DNA of 64,000 nt from Flavobacterium sp. N1736. Lineage in GTDB: Bacteria; Bacteroidota; Bacteroidia; Flavobacteriales; Flavobacteriaceae. The stretch's first letter is position 1. The number at the start of each line of letters is the position of its first letter. Where the stretch lies: assembly GCF_025947065.1 (NCBI RefSeq), contig NZ_CP109994.1, forward strand, positions 1,054,001-1,118,000. Reading direction: 5' to 3'. Shown here piece after piece: positions 44,947 to 53,644 of the stretch. The position numbers and the translations under genes were made by a program. The notes below the pieces were generated by a model. That model saw only the letters and a program-made list of their open reading frames with translations, made no database searches and was not told the DNA's origin.

Positions 44947-46260
44947 ATGAAAAAAATTTTTCTATGTGCAATGATAGCTCTGGCTGTGAGCTCTTGCCAA
45001 AATGATGATTCTTCTGCTGATTCTTCTTTTTCAATGAAAGCTTCAGGTGCTGATTACACTACTTATCCTACAATAACACAACCTGTTAGTGGTGATATTA
45101 CAACAAACACTACCTGGACTAGCGACAAAGTTTGGGAAATTGAAGGAGTTGTACGTGTAAAAAACGGAGCTACATTAACAATTGAAGCGGGTACATTTAT
45201 TAAAGCTAAACCTTTAGAGCCAGGAGTTGCTACAGGAGTTCTTGTAATTACTAAAACTGGTAAAATTGATGCACAAGGTACAGTTAATGCACCTGTTATT
45301 TTTACAAGTTACAATTTATTAGATGGCAACGCTGCTACAGCTGCTACTCCTGGAGACTTTGGAGGTGTTGTTATGTTAGGTACTGCTCCGGTAAATAACG
45401 GATTAGACGATAACATTATCGAAGGATTGGGAGATCAGCCTAATCTTTCTGATTTTTATTATGGAGGTAATGTAAGTGATCACAATGGTGGAGCTTTAAA
45501 TTATGTTCGTATCGAATTTGCAGGACGTATTATTACTACTTTGGTTGACGTAGAAATCAACGGATTAACTTTGGGTGGAGTTGGTTCTGGTACTACAATT
45601 GATCACGTACAAGTATCTTACGGTAGAGATGATTCATTCGAATTTTTTGGAGGAACAGTAAATGCTTCGCATTTAGTTTCTTTTGCTCCGGATGATGATA
45701 ACTTCGATTTTGATCTTGGATATACTGGTACAGTTACAAAAGCTATCGCAATTGCAGATAGTAATTCTACTCACAGTTTAAGCGGTGGTCTTCCGGATTC
45801 TAACGGTATTGAGTTAGATAACAATGCTACTGGTACAGCTAGTGCAACTGGAGTTATTACACGTCCTGTTCTTGATCAATTATCAATTATTGGTGTTAGT
45901 TCTTCTACAGTAGCTAATTTATACGAAAATGCTATCCACGTACGTAGATTAGGACAAATAAGATTAGTTGATGCTACTGTTACAGGATATAATACAGGAA
46001 TCAGATGGGAATCTCCTTCTTTGCCAGCTAATTCTTCATACTCTAGAATATCAGTTCACGGATTTGTAAATGTAGCTTTACCTGTAGGAACAGTTATATC
46101 AGGTCTTGGTACAAGTACTTCAACTGCAAATCCTGCAACTGCTTGGGGTCTTACTCAACCTTTCTTTAATAATGGTCCATTGGATTTCGCTGGTATTACC
46201 GGTGCATTCAAAAACGAAGCAACTTGGACTAATTCTTGGACAAAGTTTAGTAATTTTTAA
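44947..46260 (+). CDS. Surface-lipoprotein beta-helix-like protein, paralog 2
   Basis: A 437-residue paralog of the product at 43254, alignable along the whole length (DFGGVVMLGTAPVNNGL, FYYGGNVSDHNGGALNYVRI, HVRRLGQIRLVDATVTGYNTG). Signal MKKIFLCAMIALAVSSC with Cys at 17, then QNDDSS, a surface-export-like acidic tail. Both proteins end WTKF(T/S)NF. Codon choice is more AT-rich and uniform than in paralog 1, hinting at different expression. It has its own structured leader and a hairpin terminator at 46295. Presumably it and paralog 1 are co-receptors or alternative ligand binders for the upstream TonB receptor. Confidence 0.85.
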   Translation: MKKIFLCAMIALAVSSCQNDDSSADSSFSMKASGADYTTYPTITQPVSGDITTNTTWTSDKVWEIEGVVRVKNGATLTIEAGTFIKAKPLEPGVATGVLVITKTGKIDAQGTVNAPVIFTSYNLLDGNAATAATPGDFGGVVMLGTAPVNNGLDDNIIEGLGDQPNLSDFYYGGNVSDHNGGALNYVRIEFAGRIITTLVDVEINGLTLGGVGSGTTIDHVQVSYGRDDSFEFFGGTVNASHLVSFAPDDDNFDFDLGYTGTVTKAIAIADSNSTHSLSGGLPDSNGIELDNNATGTASATGVITRPVLDQLSIIGVSSSTVANLYENAIHVRRLGQIRLVDATVTGYNTGIRWESPSLPANSSYSRISVHGFVNVALPVGTVISGLGTSTSTANPATAWGLTQPFFNNGPLDFAGITGAFKNEATWTNSWTKFSNF

Positions 46261-46294
46261 TTTATACAGAGGTTAGTTTAGTTATTAAAACTTT

Positions 46295-46323
46295 ACATGG
46301 GCAGATTTTGTATCTGCCCATGT
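46295..46323 (+). terminator. Terminator after paralog 2
   Basis: ACATGGGCAGA, loop TTTTGTA, TCTGCCCATGT followed by TTTTAAAA: 11-bp GC-containing arms. It separates the lipoprotein pair from the T9SS cargo gene. Confidence 0.88.
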
Positions 46324-46355
46324 TTTAAAAAAATAAAATTTTAAAAAATAAAAAA

Positions 46356-47207
46356 ATGAAAAAAAATCTACTTTTATTACTATTTATAATGGTTACTACA
46401 CTATCATCTGCTCAATTTACAATATGGGAAGATGATTTTGACGATGCTGATGTTTCAGACTGGACTTTATTAGACAGAGATGGAAATGGCAGTAATTGGT
46501 ATGCACGTAAAAATATTCAGGTTGACGAAAATTTTGCTATTGTAGATGGAACTATTAGTGTTTTAGGAACATATAATATAGATTTTGCAACATTGGGACA
46601 ATTACCGGCTCCTGAGAATAATTTAGCCATAGCTCCTGTTATAGATGCTTCTTTTTATTCAGGAAAAATATCTCTAATCATAAATGCACAAACAAGCGTT
46701 TACGATAGCAGCCAAAATTTATTTGTTTACGGTTCTACTTCGCCAGATCCTGCAACATTTACACTTTTAAGCACAGTTGTTTTGGTAAGAACAGCAGATG
46801 AAGGAGAAATGTTTAAAAATTATACAGTAGATATTTCACAATATAAAGGAGAAACTGCAGTATACCTAGCTTTTGGAACTAAAACAAATTCAGGATTTAT
46901 TGGTTATGAAATTGATAAAATCTCGGTTACTGCCGAATCACTTTTAGGAGTTGATGATGTAGAACAACAATTGAAAGCGTGCAGATTAAACCAAAATCCG
47001 GTTCAGGAAAGTTTACAATTGCAATTAGCAGAAGAATTACAAAATGAAGAAACAGCATTAAAAATCTATAATGCAGCCGGAAGTTTGGTTAAAGAATCTC
47101 CATACAAACAAGAAGATTTATCTGTTACTGATTTACCACAAGGAATCTATTTTCTGGTAGTTTCTAATAATGAACTTTCGAAAAAAATAAAATTTATCAA
47201 AAAATAA
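46356..47207 (+). CDS. T9SS cargo protein with choice-of-anchor J domain
   Basis: A 283-residue secreted protein. Signal peptide MKKNLLLLLFIMVTTLSSAQ; a jelly-roll choice-of-anchor J domain (about 22-190; IWEDDFDDADVSDWTLLDRDG, EIDKISVTAE); and a type A T9SS C-terminal domain (about 205-283; LNQNPVQESLQLQL, LKIYNAAGSLVKE, LPQGIYFLVV, KKIKFIKK). It should be exported across the outer membrane by the type IX system and attached or released at the surface. Following the receptor and lipoprotein genes, it may be a secreted capture protein of the same locus. Confidence 0.92.
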   Translation: MKKNLLLLLFIMVTTLSSAQFTIWEDDFDDADVSDWTLLDRDGNGSNWYARKNIQVDENFAIVDGTISVLGTYNIDFATLGQLPAPENNLAIAPVIDASFYSGKISLIINAQTSVYDSSQNLFVYGSTSPDPATFTLLSTVVLVRTADEGEMFKNYTVDISQYKGETAVYLAFGTKTNSGFIGYEIDKISVTAESLLGVDDVEQQLKACRLNQNPVQESLQLQLAEELQNEETALKIYNAAGSLVKESPYKQEDLSVTDLPQGIYFLVVSNNELSKKIKFIKK

Positions 47208-47265
47208 TTTCGTTAACTCTTTCAGAATTTTCGATAACAAACTCTTACAATAAATAAAATTGAAT

Positions 47266-48054
47266 ATGAAGAATATATTGACAAGGATACTAATTTTCTC
47301 TGTAATATTGGTTTCTTTCGAATCCTGTACCAATGATAACCTGACTCCGCTTTATGGTACAGAAACCAACCAGCCCGGAAAAGTTGTTATAACTGGCTAT
47401 AGCGCGTTAAACGATTCCATTCAAATAAACATAAATGGAAAACTCCTTACAATAGGAAAAGAGAAAAAATCAGCCTTTACAAAAAAAATTGAAACAGAAT
47501 ATCAATTTGTTTATTACGGAGACAAAAACGAAACTTTTGAAGTTACCAATAAAGTAACCAAACAAATAGTACATACCTACAATTTTACGGCACAAAAACC
47601 AATCGATACACTTTCATTTTTTGCAAAAGAAAACATCTGGATCGAACATGTTTCGGCATTAAAACCGGGCGTATTAACTAAAACAGGCAATTGTGGGTAT
47701 AAATTTATATTTCCTACCCAAAACCTATATTCAAAAAGCGGATACGAAGGTACGATTGACGGAATCCTGCGCAAAATTAACGGACAAACAATTGGCGTAG
47801 TCGAGAATATCAACAAAGATAAATTCAGTTCATTTATTGAATTTCCGTTTAGCTCACCGCCAACTGTTTTAATGGAATTGGTAAAACACGGTACAACAGA
47901 ATCTTATATTCCGGGGCAAAAAGTGGTCGTTATATTGACAATGACAAATAACAAATCAAAACTAATTGTGCTCGATGAAAAACAAGATACAAACGGAGTT
48001 TTTTCAGGCGTAGACGGAACCCTGAATTTAGTTGATTATTTTGTTTTTAAATAA
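47266..48054 (+). CDS. Lipoprotein of unknown function
   Basis: About 262 residues from the ATG at 47266; the longer frame begins with TTG two codons earlier. MKNILTRILIFSVILVSFESC is a lipoprotein signal with Cys at 21, followed by TNDNLTP. The mature part is beta-rich (GKVVITGYSALNDSIQINI, KVVVILTMTNNKSKLIVLDE), with no recognisable enzyme motif. Probably outer-membrane anchored. It is 58 bp downstream of the T9SS cargo gene and 43 bp upstream of the protease gene, so it is in the same transcription unit. Confidence 0.78.
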   Translation: MKNILTRILIFSVILVSFESCTNDNLTPLYGTETNQPGKVVITGYSALNDSIQININGKLLTIGKEKKSAFTKKIETEYQFVYYGDKNETFEVTNKVTKQIVHTYNFTAQKPIDTLSFFAKENIWIEHVSALKPGVLTKTGNCGYKFIFPTQNLYSKSGYEGTIDGILRKINGQTIGVVENINKDKFSSFIEFPFSSPPTVLMELVKHGTTESYIPGQKVVVILTMTNNKSKLIVLDEKQDTNGVFSGVDGTLNLVDYFVFK

Positions 48055-48097
48055 TGAGATAGTGTTTAAGAGATATATTCATATTATAGATTTTAAA

Positions 48098-49459
48098 ATG
48101 AAAAATAAAGCGTTCAGCTATCTTTTTTATGGTGTTATTCTTTTAATAGAAGTTATCATTCTTTCTTCCTGCTCTACAGATGATCTGGAGCAGGATTACA
48201 CAGAAGGAACAAATGAATACACAAATGAATGGATGTATCAGCAAATGAAAAAATACTATTTGTGGAATGATGCTATGCCAAATCAGGGAGATTTATCCGT
48301 AAATCCCAAAGAATATTTTGCACGATTAGTAAAAAGCGATGATCGGTTTTCGTATGCAATACATCCTAATTTACCGGAAACGGCGCCGATAAATTTGCGT
48401 CAAAAATTCGGGTTTGATGTTTCATTTATGCAATATGAAAGCAAAGTTTACGGCGTAATTTTGTATGCATTATACGATTCTCCGGCAAAAAACAACGGTT
48501 TAACAAGAGGGCAATTAATAACAAGTGTTGACGGTGTCGAATTAACGGTAAGTAATTACGACAACATTTACAAAAACATGGTGACTGCAACGCAATTAAA
48601 CTTAAAACTAATTTCGTATTCAGCACAATCAGGATTTTTTAATGCAAAGCAAGTTTCTTTGATGCAGGGATTTTCGTTTTCGCAGCTGCTTTTAAGTCAG
48701 GTAATTACAAACGGAAATACTAAAATTGGTTATGTCGAAATTCCGCATTTTGATGTTGGAATGGCAAAATTATTTATGCAGACATTTCAGGAATTAAAAA
48801 ATAAGGAAATAACAGAAATCATTTTGGATTTGCGTTATAATGGAGGCGGAGATATAGCCTCGGCGACAGCATTAAGTATTATTTTGGCACCAAACATTAA
48901 ATCAGGCGATTTGTTTATTGAATTTGAAGGAAATAAAAATGGTGGTATTGTAAAACAGTCCTTTCAGCAGGCATTAGAAAGCAATGAAAAAAGTATAACT
49001 TTTGACGCTCTTAGAAATGCGCATCCAAATATTCAAAAAGTATATATTTTATGCGGAAAACATACTGCATCTGCCTCAGAAATAATAATAAACAATCTAA
49101 GCCCTTTTATGGATGTCGTAACAATAGGCGAAAAAACAATAGGTAAAGATGTAGCAGGATTTCCTATAGAAGATGACAGAATTTCCGGCACACAAGGCTG
49201 GGTTTTATATCCATCCATCTATAAATTATTCAATTCAAGACACGAAGGAAGTTATTCGGCAGGAATAAATCCCTCAGTTAATGCAGATGAACTGCAAAAT
49301 CCTGAAGTTTTTGCTTTAGGAAACCGTTCTGAAATTTTATTAAATACGGCGATAAACAACATATCAGGAAATACAGGTAAAATGAAAATGATAGAATCAA
49401 AAGCATTATCACTTTCTAAAATTTATACCGATGCCGATGCATTGCTGGTTAATCCGTAA
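48098..49459 (+). CDS. Lipoprotein S41-family (CtpA-like) peptidase
   Basis: About 453 residues from ATG 48098 (MKNKAFSYLFYGVILLIEVI); the longer frame from 48032 would hide the lipobox ILSSC. STDDLEQD after the Cys is acid-rich, suggesting surface exposure. A PDZ-like region (YDSPAKNNGLTRGQLITSVDG) precedes the S41 core: DLRYNGGGDIASATAL, the nucleophile block HTASASEIIINNL (second Ser codon 49076) and the Lys region GEKTIGKDVAGFP. It probably cleaves captured proteins or peptides at the surface before TonB uptake. It ends the locus. Confidence 0.9.
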   Translation: MKNKAFSYLFYGVILLIEVIILSSCSTDDLEQDYTEGTNEYTNEWMYQQMKKYYLWNDAMPNQGDLSVNPKEYFARLVKSDDRFSYAIHPNLPETAPINLRQKFGFDVSFMQYESKVYGVILYALYDSPAKNNGLTRGQLITSVDGVELTVSNYDNIYKNMVTATQLNLKLISYSAQSGFFNAKQVSLMQGFSFSQLLLSQVITNGNTKIGYVEIPHFDVGMAKLFMQTFQELKNKEITEIILDLRYNGGGDIASATALSIILAPNIKSGDLFIEFEGNKNGGIVKQSFQQALESNEKSITFDALRNAHPNIQKVYILCGKHTASASEIIINNLSPFMDVVTIGEKTIGKDVAGFPIEDDRISGTQGWVLYPSIYKLFNSRHEGSYSAGINPSVNADELQNPEVFALGNRSEILLNTAINNISGNTGKMKMIESKALSLSKIYTDADALLVNP

Positions 49460-49493
49460 ATAAAAATTTCTATTCAATATCAGAGAATATACT

Positions 49494-49784
49494 ATGCAAG
49501 GAATAAGTTCTACAGAGCATCGAATTTTATTGGCCGCATTTCGCAAATTCGAATACATGTCTAAAATTGCCGGCGACCAGATAGAAGAAACAGAAGACGC
49601 AAAAACAAGAAAAGCAATGGAAGAACTTGACTTGCTTTATGATAAATTTCAACTATTATTTGGAGAATTAGAAAGATGTACCAAAGATTATGAACTCAAA
49701 AAAAAATCTACACGAAGCATAATCAACAGAAGCACCCGAAAATTAATGCAGGTATTGCAAAATGTAGATGATACGATAAATTAG
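49494..49784 (+). CDS. Small helical protein (96 residues)
   Basis: A 96-residue, mostly helical protein with heptad-like patterns (ALLAAFRKFEYMSKIA, MEELDLLYDKFQLLFGELERC) and a basic C-terminal segment (KKKSTRSIINRSTRKLMQVL). No signal peptide or membrane segment. It is 34 bp after the protease gene on the same strand, so possibly co-transcribed, but it resembles a free-standing cytosolic coiled-coil protein. I do not recognise a family. Confidence 0.6.
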   Translation: MQGISSTEHRILLAAFRKFEYMSKIAGDQIEETEDAKTRKAMEELDLLYDKFQLLFGELERCTKDYELKKKSTRSIINRSTRKLMQVLQNVDDTIN

Positions 49785-49802
49785 CGCTGTCACATAGCGA
49801 AA

Positions 49803-49834
49803 CAAAGATTGTCAGACTGAGCGGAGTCGAAGTC
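49803..49834. repeat. Diverged repeat fragment near the terminator
   Basis: CAAAGATTGTCAGACTGAGC followed by GGAGTCGAAGTC shares CAAAGATTG with the MITE-like family but no inverted end is seen. Low certainty. Confidence 0.35.
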
Positions 49835-49836
49835 CT

Positions 49837-49869
49837 AAACCCGACAGGTTTTAAAAACCTGTCGGGTTT
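49837..49869. terminator. Palindromic terminator (AAACCCGACAGG family)
   Basis: The 33-base element is the exact reverse complement of the one at 22658-22690, with 16-bp arms. It ends the protease-to-96-residue gene unit. Confidence 0.85.
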
Positions 49870-50033
49870 TTCGTATGATTTATTTCCAATGTTAAGTTTT
49901 TGCCCAAACTAAAAGCTTAACATTGGCGCGTGATTTTTAGCAGTATATTTGTTAATGATTTATTAACATTAAATTAAAGTAACAATAACTTTAATGCAAA
50001 AACACTTGAAATCCTAAAATAAATACGTGCCGC

Positions 50034-50573
50034 ATGAAAGAAAATGACATTACAAATGCCCAGGACCAAACTGAAAACAGCAATGTAACTGCTGTAGAAG
50101 AAAACCCAACAAACAACACTGCTGAAACAACTGCCAGCGAAACAGATTCGACTAAAAGAGAAACTGAAACAAAAGTTACCAATACAAGAAAGAAACCTGC
50201 TGCAAAAGTTGTAAAAACACCAACAGTTTCAACATCAGATAATGTAGAACAAACTGAAGAAGTAGTTTCACCGGAAGTTTCAACAGAAACCGAAGAAACT
50301 GTTTCTGAAGACGAAGATAAATCTAATACTAAAAAGAAGAATAAAAAGATGAAAGAAAAAGAGAAAGAAAAAGAGAAAAAGAAAAAACAAGTAGCTAAGA
50401 AAAAAGAAAAAGCGAAAGAAGATAAAAAGAAAGATAAAGCGAAAAAAGCAAAGCAAAAAGCGAATGCTAAAAAGAAAGCAAAAGCGAAAAAAGCAAAAGA
50501 TAAAGCAAAAGCAAAGAAAATTGCTAAAAAGAAAGCTAAAAGAGCAAAGTCTAAATCGAAAAAGAAAAAATAA
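50034..50573 (+). CDS. Lys/Ala-rich histone-H1-like protein
   Basis: A 179-residue low-complexity protein. Residues 1-75 are acidic and Thr/Glu/Asn-rich (TETEETVSEDEDK-like); from about 100 to the end it is almost entirely K and A with a few E, D and S (KKKAKAKKAKDKAKAKK). This is the design of bacterial histone H1-like or AlgP-type DNA-binding proteins. The acidic N-terminus may modulate binding. No signal or membrane segment. The poly-A-rich DNA reflects Lys codons; a frameshift is not evident. A bidirectional terminator follows. Confidence 0.72.
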   Translation: MKENDITNAQDQTENSNVTAVEENPTNNTAETTASETDSTKRETETKVTNTRKKPAAKVVKTPTVSTSDNVEQTEEVVSPEVSTETEETVSEDEDKSNTKKKNKKMKEKEKEKEKKKKQVAKKKEKAKEDKKKDKAKKAKQKANAKKKAKAKKAKDKAKAKKIAKKKAKRAKSKSKKKK

Positions 50574-50607
50574 AAAAAATGCCCTGAAATTTCAGGGCAT
50601 TTTTTTT
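50573..50607. terminator. Bidirectional terminator
   Basis: AAAAATGCCCTGAAA and TTTCAGGGCATTTTT form a strong palindrome with A/T tails. It lies between the Lys-rich gene and the convergent TPR gene. Confidence 0.9.
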
Positions 50608-50611
50608 ATAA

Positions 50612-51172
50612 TTATTTCAGAGCTGTATTTTTTAATTTCACCTGTTTAATAAGATGCAGCGAATCCCGAATAAGTGACTTAATTTCCAGCGAAGGAATTC
50701 TGGCTATTTCGGCAGCGTTTTTTGTTAATCCTTCAATTTTCATTTTAGCGAATAATAAGTCATTTTCAAAAGATCTTAAAATTGAATTTTCTAAAATTGA
50801 ATTTTTCCTGTAGTAATAAATGGCATTATGAAGATCTTCAATTTGTCCCGTAAAATCTAAAATTGCTTTTTTAGAAACTGCCCGACTGTAATAATTTGAA
50901 AAGTCCAGAGGATTTGCTTCAATTGCTTTGTCAAAATCTTCGATAGCATTATAATGATAATCGAGTTTTTGCAAACAGTTTCCTTTTAATTTATAAGCTT
51001 CGTAATACAAACCAGAAGTAATGGCATTGTCAAAGTGAATGATTGCCTCTTGAAATTGGTTGGCAAAATAAAGTTCCTTTCCTTTTTCAAAATGCACAGA
51101 TTCTGTGCTGGTATTGGATTTTGAAAATTTCCCTTTAATTTTTTCGATCGTTAAATTGGTGAACCATTTCAT
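50612..51172 (-). CDS. TPR-repeat protein (186 residues)
   Basis: A 186-residue protein with at least three tetratricopeptide units (GKELYFANQFQEAIIHFDNA, AYKLKGNCLQKLDYHYNAIEDF, FSNYYSRAVSKKAILDFTGQ) and a basic helical C-terminus. TPR arrays bind proteins; the partner is unknown. There is no signal peptide, so cytosolic. It stands alone, convergent with the Lys-rich protein gene. Confidence 0.8.
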   Translation of the reverse strand: MKWFTNLTIEKIKGKFSKSNTSTESVHFEKGKELYFANQFQEAIIHFDNAITSGLYYEAYKLKGNCLQKLDYHYNAIEDFDKAIEANPLDFSNYYSRAVSKKAILDFTGQIEDLHNAIYYYRKNSILENSILRSFENDLLFAKMKIEGLTKNAAEIARIPSLEIKSLIRDSLHLIKQVKLKNTALK

Positions 51173-51383
51173 ATTTTTTCGGTTTTTGGTTGGTCAAAGT
51201 TGTAAAAGCCAGGAAACGATTTATAAAATTTGGGGGGATTTAAAGATAACTAAAATTTGGAATATTTTGATTTATTGTTGAAATAAAATTTCGGTTTCAA
51301 GAAAAAAATATAATTACAATTGGTTTTTAATCAATGTTTTACTGTGCTAATTACCCGTGTTTACTGAAATAAAAACAACAGAT

Positions 51384-52241
51384 TTAAGTAATTTTCGGTA
51401 TCATTAATTCGCCATTTTCAGGCAGTATATTTAAGCTGGCATTAATTAATTCAGTTGCTGTATAACCAAATTGTTTCTTGAAAGCATAAGAAAAATGCGA
51501 AAGATTTTCGAAGCCAACTTCATAACAAACATCGATTGTTTTTTTCTTGTTTTTTGTAAGTTGATAATGCGCTAATTCCAGCCTTTTTGTCGTAAGCCAT
51601 TTTTGCGGCGTAGTATTAAAGTACTTTCTAAAATCCCGGTTAAATGTCGATAAACTGCGTCCGGTTAGATATCCAAGACGGTCTAACGGCATATTAAACA
51701 TAAAATTACGTTCCATAAAATTCACTAAATCAATTTTTCCCGGTTCTTCAAAATTGGCAAGAACATCATCTATTTCCTTGTCAATCCTTCTCAGGATTGT
51801 TATTGCTTCGGTAATTTTGAGTGACGCAATATCTTCAGGAAGTTCCTTCATATCAAAATACGGAATTAACGAAGCAAGACAGCTTTCTAATAATGGATGA
51901 TTATTGTAGTAATTTATTTTTGGAGACAGTAAAGTTTTAGGTTTAACATCGAGTTTTGCATAAAAATCTTTTAATCGTGCTGTCGATAAATGCATGACAA
52001 CGGTTTTATGCGGCAAACCATCTTTTGGGTAATTAATAATGGTTGCCAGTTGATTTCTCGGAATAAGAAAAATATCACCTTTTTTAAAAATATAAATACC
52101 GTCTGCCTGTACAATTTTAGTTTCTCCCGAAATAAACCAAACCAGCATATGCTGATCAAACATTATATCTGACTTAAAAAAGTGATCTTCATAAGAAGAA
52201 AGCTTGATATCCGGCGTTATATATTTCGCCTCAAATTCCAT
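51384..52241 (-). CDS. AraC-family transcriptional regulator
   Basis: A 285-residue regulator. An N-terminal sensor-like domain (about 1-165; QHMLVWFISGETKIVQADG, KGDIFLIPRNQLATI) precedes two helix-turn-helix motifs (about 190-275): LDRLGYLTGRSLSTFNRDFRK and IDVCYEVGFENLSHFSYAFKK, ending YTATELINA. Similar in layout to the AraC at 13814. It lies upstream, on the same strand, of nothing in particular and 191 bp from the short-chain dehydrogenase gene, with a palindromic repeat between. The dehydrogenase is a plausible target; this is inference. Confidence 0.92.
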   Translation of the reverse strand: MEFEAKYITPDIKLSSYEDHFFKSDIMFDQHMLVWFISGETKIVQADGIYIFKKGDIFLIPRNQLATIINYPKDGLPHKTVVMHLSTARLKDFYAKLDVKPKTLLSPKINYYNNHPLLESCLASLIPYFDMKELPEDIASLKITEAITILRRIDKEIDDVLANFEEPGKIDLVNFMERNFMFNMPLDRLGYLTGRSLSTFNRDFRKYFNTTPQKWLTTKRLELAHYQLTKNKKKTIDVCYEVGFENLSHFSYAFKKQFGYTATELINASLNILPENGELMIPKIT

Positions 52242-52326
52242 AGTTTGTCATAATTTAAAGGTTATAAAATTGCAAGAGGCTGAATACAGATCAAATTTAG
52301 TAAAAAACCTGTTGAGTATAATTTTT

Positions 52327-52420
52327 AACACATAGAAACATAGGTTTTGTACGCTTAAAAAGGCGTTTCACTTGTTTAAACAAACATAGCTATGTATTGA
52401 AAAATATGTTTCCATGTGTT
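52327..52420. repeat. ACACATAGAAACATAG palindromic repeat, copy 2
   Basis: AACACATAGAAACATAGG (52327 on) and ATGTTTCCATGTGTT (to 52420) form imperfect arms. The core GTACGCTTAAAAAGGCGTTTC is the inverted form of the core in copy 1 (16887-17032), so the element is in opposite orientation. Confidence 0.75.
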
Positions 52421-52431
52421 AAGATATGTTT

Positions 52432-53427
52432 TTAGTCAATTTTAAATGCAATTCCTGTCATTTTTTCACTCAGAAGCCACAAACGTTTTGCGTTATTTTC
52501 GTCTAACGAATATTCTTTTACACCAGCTGTTATTGAAGATTCTGGAGCTATTACAGCAACTTCGGCATCTTCGCAATAAACACCGCCTAAATCATTAAGC
52601 AAAGCACTTGTTGCACACCAGACAGTTGTTGCAGCGCCTTGCGGAATTGTTTTTAAACTTGCCGCAATTTCCGGCAAAATATTGCCTTCAGCATCACAAA
52701 GACCCATTTTTTGAAACAATTCTAAAGATGCTTCTCTGGCAAGTTCAGTTCCGTTAATTGAGCCCGGATGCAGCGAATAAGATCGCACGCCAAATGCTTT
52801 ACCGCGATTATCCAGCTCAAGAGCAAATAAATTACAAGCAGTTTTAGATTGACCGTAAGCCTGTAAAGTTTCATATTCTCTATAAAGAAAATTAGGATCG
52901 TCAAAATCAAAACGAGCAAATTGATGTCCTTGTGATGAGACATTGATAACGCGTGCAGAATTCGCTTTTTTTAATGCAGTCCATAATCTCGCGGTAAGCT
53001 GAAATTGTGCCAGATAATTTGTTGCCAATTGCGATTCGATACCGCGATTATCCCTGCGAAACGGAACCCACATAATACCGGCATTATTAATAAGCAAATG
53101 CAAAGGTCTGTTAGACGAAAGAAATTTTTCTGCAAAAGCATCTATAGAATCAGGATTTATTAAATCCATTTCAGCCAACTCAATATTTGGTATGCCTTGT
53201 AAATTCTTTTTTGCTTTTTCGATGTCTCTGGCAGGAACTATAACCGTTGCTCCGGCGTTGGCGAGAATTTTGGCAGTTTCTAAACCAATACCGGTGTTAC
53301 CGCCCGTTACAATGGCAATTTTTCCCGTAAGGTCAATTCCGTTAATGACATTATTTGCTGTTGATTTTGCATTAAATCCTGAACCAACCGGATTTTGTAA
53401 TGCTCCCTGATAATTATTCTGTTTCAT
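52432..53427 (-). CDS. Short-chain dehydrogenase/reductase
   Basis: About 331 residues from ATG 53427 (MKQNNYQGALQ); the longer frame to 53463 lacks a better start context. NAD(P)-binding TGGNTGIGLETAKIL, the NAG core LLINNAGI, catalytic Ser in INVSSQGHQ and the YGQSKTACN tetrad (Tyr-x-x-x-Lys) are present, so it is a functional-looking SDR with a long C-terminal part of the retinol-dehydrogenase/WW-oxidoreductase type. Substrate unknown. The upstream AraC gene on the same strand could regulate it. Confidence 0.9.
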   Translation of the reverse strand: MKQNNYQGALQNPVGSGFNAKSTANNVINGIDLTGKIAIVTGGNTGIGLETAKILANAGATVIVPARDIEKAKKNLQGIPNIELAEMDLINPDSIDAFAEKFLSSNRPLHLLINNAGIMWVPFRRDNRGIESQLATNYLAQFQLTARLWTALKKANSARVINVSSQGHQFARFDFDDPNFLYREYETLQAYGQSKTACNLFALELDNRGKAFGVRSYSLHPGSINGTELAREASLELFQKMGLCDAEGNILPEIAASLKTIPQGAATTVWCATSALLNDLGGVYCEDAEVAVIAPESSITAGVKEYSLDENNAKRLWLLSEKMTGIAFKID

Positions 53428-53533
53428 GTTCTTATAATTTTTTAAGTGATTATTATAAGACAAAATTATCAGGAAAGTAAAGTAGAGCGTTTGTTCAAAA
53501 TGTCAATTTAGTTTGTTTAAAATGTCATTTTGT

Positions 53534-53627
53534 CCTACAAGGTTTTCAAAACCTTGTAGGTATGAATTCTATACTTTTAAATTCTACGTGAAAATATAAA
53601 CCTACAAGGTTTTGAAAACCTTGCAGG
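53534..53627. repeat. Pair of CCTACAAGG palindromes
   Basis: CCTACAAGGTTTTC...CCTTGTAGG at 53534-53560 and CCTACAAGGTTTTG...CCTTGCAGG at 53601-53627 are each 27-bp palindromes and can also pair with one another. They lie between the dehydrogenase promoter region and the PhyH gene end. Confidence 0.85.
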
Positions 53628-53644
53628 AATAGACGTCAATATAT

